Assembly (NCBI GenBank): GCA_000431835.1
Contig: HF987963.1
Span: 1 to 17,469 of the forward strand
Direction: 5' to 3'
Length of the DNA: 17,469 bases
Source of the DNA: Succinatimonas sp. CAG:777
GTDB taxonomy: Bacteria; Pseudomonadota; Gammaproteobacteria; Enterobacterales; Succinivibrionaceae
Shown: positions 7,456-13,863 of the stretch, in pieces
How positions within the stretch are numbered: position 1 is the stretch's first letter
Layout of the letters: each line of letters opens with the position of its first letter
Notes under the pieces: model-generated
Seen by the model: the letters and a program-made list of their open reading frames with translations, nothing else
Database searches by the model: none
What the model was told of the DNA's origin: nothing
Position numbers and translations under genes: made by a program

Positions 7456-7911
7456 TTATAAATTCAGGACTAAGTAAGTATGAATAAACTTAGCGGTAGC
7501 ATTATACCATTTGTTTATTACGTCTTTAGCTATGTTGTATGCAAGCTGTAACATATCATCAGCTATACAGCCTGCTTTATGCAGTTCATCAATAAGATAA
7601 GTAAAGCAACATGAAAGTGTTTCTAATGCTTCTAAGAAGGAATGGTTCTCATTTCATCACAGCTGTCTCTAAATATCTGACAGTGACATAGAGGATCATC
7701 ATGAAATCTTCTAATAATTTCAATGATGATATATTAAAATATTCACAAATTAGCTGACTATTAAAAATCACCTACAAGTAGTATGAACCCCATTATCAAT
7801 CATGTGATCAATAATGGGGTTCATACTAAAATGAGATACGATTTTATTAAAAGATCTGCCAACTTTAGTGAACCAGATCGTTAACCAACCCAACCCTTTT
7901 GCTAAAATTGC
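7456..7911 (-). pseudogene. Frameshifted minus-strand gene remnant of unknown family
   Basis: Three open segments on the minus strand follow one another in different frames with overlapping junctions: 7911-7768 (47 codons, reading ...GLGWLTIWFTKVGRSF... and ending HTTCR), 7771-7649 (40 codons, ...YFNISSLKLLEDFMMILYV..., ending AVMK) and 7653-7456 (65 codons, ...HSFLEALETLSCCF..., ending HTYLVLNL). A single-base change near 7770 and another near 7648-7654 would join them into about 150 residues with normal-looking helical composition. No start codon or family motif is evident, and the first segment begins right after a stop. I infer a decayed gene; the family is not recognised. The first segment also contains the strong hairpin at 7779-7828. 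Confidence 0.4.
7779..7828. repeat. Hairpin with perfect 18-base arms
   Basis: TAGTATGAACCCCATTAT (7779-7796) is the exact reverse complement of 7811-7828. The 14-base centre contains a further ATCA/TGAT pairing, so the structure could nearly close into one long stem. It contains a CCCC/GGGG block, which makes it far more stable than its A/T-rich surroundings. No T-run follows on either strand. It may be fused ends of a lost mobile element, a protein-binding dyad or part of a transcript. Confidence 0.7.
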
Positions 7912-8314
7912 TTAAGGTCTTGGGTATGATTTTAAAGAGCAAATGCTGTGTTAAACCGCATTGTTATCTGCATTTTGAATTAAATTTCAAATGCAAAAGT
8001 TGAGTGATCTTACTAGGATATTCAAATATATTTATTCCACTTCCTAACAGAGGTTGTAAAGGAGGGAAAAGTAGCTTAGATTTAGGCTCTACTGTGTTCT
8101 AATTTCAATTATTTACCCATAAATATGCACGGAGCTACGTCTTTTCTCCAATATCAAAGCTATTTGATGATTATTAGTAAATAATTAAAAGCCTTGATCA
8201 CCCCAATTTTTCCGAAAAGTTTAACAATTCTATAGTCTTATACTTAACAAAAGTATTAAGTGTATTTAATTCAAATACGATAGACTCGCATTTGATGAGT
8301 CGTAAAACTCTTTT

Positions 8315-8383
8315 ATATCAATTTTATTGATGTATTCATATAATTGATATGCCAATTTAATTGATATATATCAATTTTATTGA
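8315..8383. repeat. Array of TCAAT-N3-ATTGA dyad sites, possible operator or iteron cluster
   Basis: Two direct copies of ATATCAATTTTATTGA lie at 8315-8330 and 8368-8383. Each core is a dyad, TCAAT-TTT-ATTGA. A third related dyad, CAAT-TTA-ATTG, is at 8353-8363, and a half site ATTGATAT is at 8343-8350. The centres (about 8324, 8341, 8358, 8377) are 17-19 bases apart. An 18-base perfect palindrome (AATTGATATATATCAATT, 8359-8376) joins the last two. The array ends about 60 bases before the -10 element of the small membrane-protein gene. A regulator-binding array is the simplest reading; a remnant replication origin with iterons is an alternative. Confidence 0.6.
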
Positions 8384-8443
8384 CATGTATAAATAATTTA
8401 CGAAATAAATTAGTTTTTATATACATATATCTTGAATTTAAGG

Positions 8444-8449
8444 TATAAT
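8444..8449 (+). promoter_or_regulatory. Candidate -10 element of the small membrane-protein gene
   Basis: A perfect TATAAT lies 34 bases before the ATG at 8483. A TTGACA sits at 8380-8385, inside the dyad array, but is too far away to pair with it. The local -35 is weak, which would suit an activated promoter. Confidence 0.4.
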
Positions 8450-8482
8450 GAATTTAATTCACGAATAAAATTGAGGTGTTTT

Positions 8483-8812
8483 ATGAAATTACACATAAGA
8501 AATACTAAATATATAGTAATGACGTTATTTATCTTCATTTGGAATGTACGCCTTTTTATATATAGCTACATTAATCACATAAATTCTATATTTTATTTTG
8601 CTATGCTTAATGTTGCTGTTTGTTTTGCTGTTCTGTTGTGTTTTTGTGGACAATTGAGATTTGATTTGTCAAAACCAAAAGCTTTCACTTTTTATCGTCG
8701 ACTTAGATTATTAAAGAGATTTAAATCCACGCTTGATATGTTTCATTACATTATTTTAGGTGCAGAATTCTTGGCCACGGTTTTATTACAGTTATTTTTG
8801 CTTTACATGTAA
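8483..8812 (+). CDS. Small three-helix membrane protein of unknown function
   Basis: I choose the ATG at 8483 because GAGGTG (8473-8478) is correctly placed before it. A longer frame from a TTG at 8432 would run through the TATAAT at 8444 and lacks a ribosome site. The 109-residue product has hydrophobic segments at about 10-29, 34-55 and 87-108. A strongly basic loop (YRRLRLLKRFK, about 71-81) lies between the second and third, which places that loop in the cytoplasm. No family is recognised. It stands alone between the dyad array and the IS remnant, and its only context clue is that array. Confidence 0.6.
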   Translation: MKLHIRNTKYIVMTLFIFIWNVRLFIYSYINHINSIFYFAMLNVAVCFAVLLCFCGQLRFDLSKPKAFTFYRRLRLLKRFKSTLDMFHYIILGAEFLATVLLQLFLLYM

Positions 8813-8881
8813 CTATTGAATTCTGTATTGACTTTACAGAACGAGTACTTGTATCAAACAAATTAGTTGCACACTAATTTT

Positions 8882-10072
8882 GTTCTTTAAAAATGTGATT
8901 AAGAGATCATACTTATTGAATTAAACTTCAATGATCCAAGATGTTAGAGTGTCATTATATCAAAGAGATGTTATTGCAGCTGACGGACAGAATATCAGAG
9001 CTACAAGACAGACCAAGAAAGGTAATGATGCCCGTAAGAGCACAGGTTATGATTTGGTCAGCCTATATTCAACCAAGTATGGTTTAACCATATCTCAGAG
9101 AGCTGTAGATAAGAAAAAACATGAAGCAGAGGCTATCCTTGAGATGATAGCAACTTTAAAACTTAGAAACTGTATTCTCACATGGGATGCTATCAATACT
9201 AGAGCTGTAACCTTAGAGGCTGTAGCAGTAAAAGCATTAGCAGACTTCTTAGTCTGCCTTAAAGATAACCAATGTGAACTCTTTGATGTAATTGAAGAAT
9301 CATTCAGTAGGTTAGATGTAGATAAGTTTCAAGGTGAAGTCCTATCCTCATCCAGAACCAGTACTGAGCATGGCAGAATTGAGACTAAAGAGATTTCTAT
9401 TCTCAGTGCTGAAGATATCTTAAGCACAGAGTTGAAAAGAAAATGGCCTCATGTTCATTCTGTAATCAGAGTAAGAACCAGCTGAATTTATAAAAGTTCT
9501 AGTGTTCAGACTGAAGACAGAGAAGACAAGTTCTTTATTAGCTCTATTACTCCTGATGGTTTAGATGATTCTTTTGCAGCTACTATGCAAGATATCATTT
9601 TCTTATGATGGCAGATTGAAAGTAGTCACTGGGTGATTGATGTAGTCTTTGGTTAGGATGCATTACCTTTAAGAAATAAAGAGTACATCGAGAACTCAAC
9701 TGTCTACACCAAGATTGCCTGCAATGTATTAAGCTACATTAGAGAGCATGTACCTTACTACAATGGTAAGCCCTGGTCTTTTGAAAGCTTACAGATTTTA
9801 GCCAGAAAAGCTCAAACCAATTTCATGTTCCTAAAAGCATTCTTTACTAAAGATATGTCAGAAATAGAGAACGATGAAAGATTCATTGGTATCTTTTACA
9901 AAGAGCCTAAACCTACTGGTAATGATGTTCCTGATAACCTTGAAGTTACAGGTCATGAAAACCAGATAAACGACAGTTTCAAGCTTGCTAATCTGGTAAG
10001 ACGAAGTAGCAAGCTTAAAAGCAAAAGAAAACTCCGTTAGAGTTTGATTTCTGAATCACATTGTTAAAGAAC
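8882..10072 (+). mobile_element. ISAs1-family insertion sequence remnant with inverted ends
   Basis: A terminal inverted repeat frames the transposase remnant: GTTCTTTAAAAATGTGATT (8882-8900) against the reverse complement of 10054-10072, matching at 18 of 19 positions. Weaker matching continues about nine bases inward. The span, about 1.19 kb, is shorter than a typical ISAs1 element because the transposase N-terminal region is missing; only 30 bases separate the left end from the first transposase codon kept. No clear target duplication is visible outside the ends. Confidence 0.65.
8931..10040 (+). pseudogene. ISAs1-family transposase, N-terminally truncated with three in-frame stops
   Basis: One frame reads through the whole region with ISAs1-like motifs: VIAADGQNIRAT (Asp18 counted from the 8931 ATG), CILTWDAINTRA (Asp86), LVCLKDNQ, then WQIESSHWVIDVVFG and DALPLRNKEYIENSTV. 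The frame is broken by TGA at 9483-9485, TGA at 9606-9608 and TAG at 9654-9656. The last falls where family members usually have Glu in the F-x-E-D block. Single-base changes (such as CGA to TGA, GAG to TAG) could explain each. The usual N-terminal part, about 90-100 residues, is absent, with a TAA at 8922 in frame. The frame closes with TAG at 10038. It cannot give an active transposase. Confidence 0.85.
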
Positions 10073-10090
10073 GTCTTTGTTGGTAACAAC

Positions 10091-10127
10091 TGAGGCTTTT
10101 GGTCGTGGCTTAATAAAATAAGCCTCA
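10091..10127. repeat. Inverted repeat just outside the IS right end
   Basis: TGAGGCTT (10091-10098) pairs exactly with AAGCCTCA (10120-10127) across a 21-base loop. No T-run follows. Its role is unknown. Confidence 0.35.
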
Positions 10128-10191
10128 ACACAAGATTGATTTAGCAGTTTTATTCATTTGGATACTATGTTAGTCTTAGAAGGAGACGTCT

Positions 10192-10398
10192 GTGAAAACT
10201 ATATACAATGTTGAACCTCAAGATGATTTTATTGTGCTATCAAATGGAGGTTTTACTATTAACCCAAATAATTTGATAAAAATGATTGCGTATAAAGAAA
10301 AGATAAGGAATTATTTTGAAAGGAATCATGAACCTTTAAAGGCTAAATGCTCAAATTTAAGTGAACAGGACAAAGCTAATGATAACCGACTTAATTAA
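10192..10398 (+). CDS. Small hypothetical protein, first gene of a coupled pair
   Basis: The 68-residue product starts at GTG (10192), preceded by a strong ribosome site AAGGAG (10180-10185) at good spacing. It is hydrophilic, without membrane segments, and ends in a charged, probably disordered tail. The N-terminal half (FIVLSNGGFTINPNNLIKMIAYKEKI) suggests beta strands then a helix. I do not recognise it. Its last 20 bases overlap the start of the next gene, so the two are likely translated together and may work together. Confidence 0.6.
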   Translation: MKTIYNVEPQDDFIVLSNGGFTINPNNLIKMIAYKEKIRNYFERNHEPLKAKCSNLSEQDKANDNRLN

Positions 10399-11194
10399 AG
10401 TAATATTGCCGTTAATACCGTTTGTCTCAATTTTTACTCTGTGTTTTTACATTTTAACGCCAAATTCACCTTTAAAATCAAGTTATTCTATTAAATCTTG
10501 TAGCAGAGTTAATGTAATAACTTCTCTACTCTTGATTATTATTTTGCTTGGTTTTTCATTATTGATATCAGGTATCTTAACATTTTTTATGTCATCGCCA
10601 TATCATCCAGATCCTGAATGTTCAAGTCCTTCTTTAGAACCTAGTGTTATTTTTTACTGCAAATTTCAAGAGATAAATTATGACCCATTTGTATTATTTT
10701 TCTTATCTGCCCCTTTGGTTTTTTTTATTCTAATTCTATTAGTTGTTTTTTATCAAAATAGAAGCAAAAAGTCAGCTTTATCTTCGCTTTCAATAAATGC
10801 TGAAGATTATGGTTTTATACAACCTTTGTATGAAGCCGCAAAAAATAACAGAGTTTTAACTGTTGAAATGTTAGACAATACTGTGTACAAGGGGATGTTT
10901 TTGTACTTGTATTTGGATAGTGATGCTAAGTCTACAGAAAAGTATGTATGCTTTCTAGTCATGGAAAAATTATTAGATAAAAAAGATGGTACCTCTCTTG
11001 TTTCAGTTTTTTGTAATACAGAGCTTTATGAATCAATCAACAGTTCTGCTATTGATGAACAGCTTAAATGTAAAACAAATTCACCTGAAAAAAGTTTATA
11101 CAAAGATATTCAATTTTCACCATTATTTGAAATTTATAAGAATAATTCAGTGATTTTTAAATTATCTGATGTTAAAACTATAAGCTCGAATTAA
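10379..11194 (+). CDS. Hypothetical membrane protein with C-terminal cytoplasmic domain
   Basis: I choose the ATG at 10379, with AGGA at 10367-10370 at good spacing, over a GTG six codons upstream. The 271-residue product has three hydrophobic segments (about 7-27, 46-71, 103-125), a Ser/Pro/Cys-containing loop between the second and third, and a soluble domain from about 126 to the end. That domain includes TVEMLDNTVYKGMF and ends in KLSDVKTISSN, a pattern of beta strands like a small Sm/SH3-type barrel in which a short modifiable loop follows 'VYKG'. This similarity is only an impression. The gene overlaps the previous one by 20 bases. Function unknown. Confidence 0.6.
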   Translation: MITDLIKVILPLIPFVSIFTLCFYILTPNSPLKSSYSIKSCSRVNVITSLLLIIILLGFSLLISGILTFFMSSPYHPDPECSSPSLEPSVIFYCKFQEINYDPFVLFFLSAPLVFFILILLVVFYQNRSKKSALSSLSINAEDYGFIQPLYEAAKNNRVLTVEMLDNTVYKGMFLYLYLDSDAKSTEKYVCFLVMEKLLDKKDGTSLVSVFCNTELYESINSSAIDEQLKCKTNSPEKSLYKDIQFSPLFEIYKNNSVIFKLSDVKTISSN

Positions 11195-11223
11195 TTTGAT
11201 TAAAGTTATCTATAATAAAAAAT

Positions 11224-12075
11224 ATGACTAAATTAGTTTCAATCGTTATTCCTTGTTACAATCAGGAAAAGTACATCACCGATGCAATCATGTCTGCTGA
11301 AAATCAGACATATAAAGACATTGAAATTGTTTTTATTGATGATTGCTCGACAGATAACTCATTAGAAGTTGTTAATGAGTTAAAAAACAAGTACTCCAAT
11401 ATTGTGGTTTTAAAAAATGAGACAAATCTAGGGGTAGTAGGTTCAAGAAATAAAGCTATTGATGTAGCTAAAGGATTCTACATTTTGCCATTAGATGGCG
11501 ATGATACAATTGAACCTACATATATTGAAGAAGCTGTTAAGGTTTTTGATGAAAATCCTAATGTAGGTTTTGTTTACTGTAAAGCTAGAAAGTTCGGCGC
11601 TGTAAACGAGGATTGGAATCTTCCAAAATTTAATAAAGAGAGTTTCATTTTTGGTAATTGTATTGTAAATAGCTCTTTATATAGGAAATCAGACTTTATC
11701 AAACTTGGTAAATACAAGTCTTACATGTACAGTTGGACCGAGGATTATGATCTGTGGATGTCTTTTGTAGAGGCTGGGTTACTTCCTTATAGAATTGATA
11801 AAGTTCTTTATAACCATAGAGAATTTGAAAATGGATCTAGAACGCAATTAACAACAAAAGATCCATATTTTGCTAGACGTGAGTATTTGTTACATCATAC
11901 AAAACTGTATGCTGATAGTAGGGAGTGCATTTCAAGAATATTTGATCCTGACTATAAGGCAAATTTTTATAAAAAAGATAAGAAAATCAAAAAGTATAAG
12001 ATGATATGTATTTTCGAATCAATTGCTATTGTTTTTCTGGCAATATGCTTAATAGGAACATTGAATTTTTCATAA
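11224..12075 (+). CDS. Family 2 glycosyltransferase with C-terminal membrane anchor
   Basis: The 283-residue protein opens with the GT2 (GT-A fold) strand LVSIVIPCYNQEKYI, followed by VFIDDCSTDNS (Asp39-Asp40, nucleotide-sugar binding) and the metal-binding DxD-type block LDGDD (Asp91, Asp93, Asp94). A WTEDYDLWM motif near 177-185 supplies the usual acceptor-side ED catalytic base. The last 25 residues form a hydrophobic segment, which suggests anchoring at the inner membrane. It should transfer a sugar from a nucleotide donor in building a surface polysaccharide. Donor and acceptor cannot be told. A TATAAT at 11211-11216 sits too close to the ATG (8 bases) to leave a normal leader, and no Shine-Dalgarno is clear. 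Confidence 0.85.
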   Translation: MTKLVSIVIPCYNQEKYITDAIMSAENQTYKDIEIVFIDDCSTDNSLEVVNELKNKYSNIVVLKNETNLGVVGSRNKAIDVAKGFYILPLDGDDTIEPTYIEEAVKVFDENPNVGFVYCKARKFGAVNEDWNLPKFNKESFIFGNCIVNSSLYRKSDFIKLGKYKSYMYSWTEDYDLWMSFVEAGLLPYRIDKVLYNHREFENGSRTQLTTKDPYFARREYLLHHTKLYADSRECISRIFDPDYKANFYKKDKKIKKYKMICIFESIAIVFLAICLIGTLNFS

Positions 12076-12120
12076 GATTAAATTTTATGATTCTTTGTTT
12101 TGACTTTTAATGTCTTTGTT

Positions 12121-12154
12121 ACTGAATTGTTTAGTTTTAAGAAAACAGTTCAAT
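12121..12154. repeat. Imperfect 12-base inverted repeat upstream of the TraI_2-like gene
   Basis: ACTGAATTGTTT (12121-12132) and AAACAGTTCAAT (12143-12154) match as reverse complements at 10 of 12 positions around a 10-base centre. The repeat lies just before a TATAAG (12159-12164) that could be a -10 element, so an operator role is possible. Confidence 0.35.
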
Positions 12155-12181
12155 CTTTTATAAGATAGAGCGATATCTATA

Positions 12182-13678
12182 TTGAATCTTCTAAATAACT
12201 TCTTAGTTCTTGGAAAAGATGGTTCTAGAGTGTTTTCTTATAGAACTGTTAGTGAGTTATTGTCTGAAAACAAAGTAATTTTGCAACTTATAAAAACAAC
12301 ATCATTTATATCTACTGATAGTAGTATTAATCTTATTGATCCTCTTATTTACAGATTTGCGAAAGTTGTTTCTATAGCTCCCGCATCAAAGTGTCTTCAT
12401 GACTGTGATTGTGGGGGACTTTTAAGACACAGCTTATTAGTTGCTCTAAAAGCGATTGAAGTATCAAAGTACACAAATTTTAAATATGAAGATTTAAATG
12501 TAGAAGAACTTCATATATTGATAATCTTTTTAGCTCTTCTTCACGATGTTGGCAAGTTGTTTTCTGATATTACTTTATCAAATGGTGTAAGTGATTTTAA
12601 TTATGATGAAAGTGACTTAGAAAATACTTTAGATGATTATCTTTCAGGCAACTCAAATTTACCTGTGAAGATCTATTTCGATAAGAGTAGAAGCAAAAAT
12701 CATGAAAATATTATTGTAAAAGCTCTTCCCTTCTTACTATATAAACAAAGTGAAATTGGTCGTTTTTTAATTCAAAAATCTTGTAAAAAAGCAATTAGCT
12801 CAATAGTTAAGTCCGATAATGAAGATGATATATATAAATTGATTAAAGTTGCTGATATCTATGCATGCAAAACATCAATAAATAAGTTTTCTCCAATGTA
12901 TGAGATAGGATGCTATTTAACACTTCTTTTTAGATCTGGTCTTGTGGATATATCTGAATCTGGCTTTTATAAAATTAACGGTGGCTATGTAGTTGAACAG
13001 GGCTCGCAAGCATATCAATCAATTTTAAAAGCCTTTGACTACTACTTTGCAATTCTTGATGAATGTAATACTTTCTCAGACCTAACACATTCATCTTTTG
13101 AAAAATTGTATAGATCATGCAAAGAATCAGTTCTTTATAATGATGATTTCTTATCATACGGACAATCTTTTGATATTAATTTAAATTATCCTAGAAAGTC
13201 ATTTTTTGTAGAGCTCTCTGATTCTAATTTTATTGTTCAAGGAGCATATAAAAGATCTTGTATTTGGCGATCTCTTTATAATAGAGGCTCTTTTAGATTT
13301 GTTTACGGTTTTATAATCTGTCTAGATTATTTAGAGCATGACGATTCAGTCTTTAAAATCATGAATGAATATGATGATAAAGAGGTTAAAAATCTAATCC
13401 AACAAGATCAGTCAGTAGTTGATAATATTGATATTGATCTTATTACTTCATTTGATATGTCATTAGATGATAACCAAGAATATCAAATAGATCCGGCTAC
13501 AGTTTCAATTGACAGTTTTAGTAAAAAACGATCTGAGTTTTTATCATCTTGTTCGAGAACGAGATCAAAGAATAAAGCTAAAATTAAAAGCAAATTAAGC
13601 AGAGATATTTCTCGCCTGCAAAAAGAGATATTAGAGAATGAAAAGAGTATGTTATCAGATGATTATGATTACTTTTAA
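12182..13678 (+). CDS. HD-domain protein related to TraI_2 (MobH-type) family
   Basis: The 498-residue product resembles the TraI_2 (DUF1528) domain of MobH-type relaxases. It shows APASKCLHDCDCGGLLRHSLLVA (His73 and His83 of the metal site), then LALLHDVGK with His121-Asp122 of the HD motif. A segment around 255-290 (LLFRSGLVDISESGFYKINGGYVVEQG) looks like the winged-helix part that follows TraI_2 domains. The C-terminus is basic and probably coiled (RSKNKAKIKSKLSRDI...). MobH proteins are normally longer and sit among conjugation genes. Here no other transfer gene is in view and the neighbours make polysaccharide. The start is uncertain: only TTG at 12182 (or ATA codons upstream) fits, with a poor ribosome site. 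Enzymatic activity (phosphohydrolase or DNA processing) is inferred from the family. Confidence 0.7.
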   Translation: MNLLNNFLVLGKDGSRVFSYRTVSELLSENKVILQLIKTTSFISTDSSINLIDPLIYRFAKVVSIAPASKCLHDCDCGGLLRHSLLVALKAIEVSKYTNFKYEDLNVEELHILIIFLALLHDVGKLFSDITLSNGVSDFNYDESDLENTLDDYLSGNSNLPVKIYFDKSRSKNHENIIVKALPFLLYKQSEIGRFLIQKSCKKAISSIVKSDNEDDIYKLIKVADIYACKTSINKFSPMYEIGCYLTLLFRSGLVDISESGFYKINGGYVVEQGSQAYQSILKAFDYYFAILDECNTFSDLTHSSFEKLYRSCKESVLYNDDFLSYGQSFDINLNYPRKSFFVELSDSNFIVQGAYKRSCIWRSLYNRGSFRFVYGFIICLDYLEHDDSVFKIMNEYDDKEVKNLIQQDQSVVDNIDIDLITSFDMSLDDNQEYQIDPATVSIDSFSKKRSEFLSSCSRTRSKNKAKIKSKLSRDISRLQKEILENEKSMLSDDYDYF

Positions 13679-13785
13679 CCAAATCGTTAGTCATATATTC
13701 AGCTGGTTTTATCCTTTAGTTGTGTATATTAACTTTCGTGCTGATAAATTTGTAAGGCAATTGCTTTTTTAGAAGTTTTGATAAG

Positions 13786-13813
13786 TTGTGATTTTTTAGT
13801 TTTGTTGTAGAAT
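13786..13813 (+). promoter_or_regulatory. Candidate promoter of the O-acetylation genes
   Basis: TTGTGA (13786-13791) and TAGAAT (13808-13813) are 16 bases apart, a fair sigma-70 match, about 50 bases before the AlgI-like start codon. Confidence 0.4.
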
Positions 13814-13863
13814 ACGCCATTCGTACTGTACTAAGACTAATTTTGATTAAGTAAAGATAAAAT

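Larger units (their letters stand above)
7276..8482. other. 1.2-kb gene-poor region with decayed sequence and repeats
   Basis: No intact gene is visible on either strand between the subtilase gene and the small membrane-protein gene. The stretch contains a hairpin near 7392, a frameshifted minus-strand remnant (7456-7911), an 18-base-arm hairpin (7779-7828) and an A/T-rich dyad array (8315-8383). From about 7915 to 8314 I see only short open stretches, the longest a 44-codon minus-strand frame at 7964-8098. Confidence 0.6.

Noticed and set aside
7964..8098. 44-codon open frame on the minus strand
   Set aside because: It is short, has no start codon or ribosome site, and cannot be linked with confidence to the remnant at 7456-7911.
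8315..8383. CRISPR array
   Set aside because: The repeats are dyads 17-19 bases apart with no unique spacers of normal length and no cas genes.
8432..8482. Longer start (TTG) for the small membrane protein
   Set aside because: It would place the TATAAT inside the gene and has no ribosome site, whereas the ATG at 8483 has GAGGTG at good spacing.
8882..8900. boxA-like antitermination element (GTTCTTTAA) suggesting an rRNA leader
   Set aside because: The same sequence is present inverted at the other end of the transposase remnant and no rRNA follows, so it is an IS end.
9483..9656. TGA in the transposase read as a sense codon (code 4 or selenocysteine)
   Set aside because: A TAG also interrupts the frame, the N-terminal part is missing, and other genes use TGG for Trp without any in-frame TGA. 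Plain decay explains it better.
10361..10378. GTG start six codons upstream for the membrane protein at 10379
   Set aside because: AGGA at 10367-10370 is well spaced for the ATG at 10379 and lies inside the longer version.
12070..12090. Terminator after the first glycosyltransferase
   Set aside because: The stem TCATAA/TTATGA is six bases, almost all A/T, with a broken T-run, so it is too weak to call.
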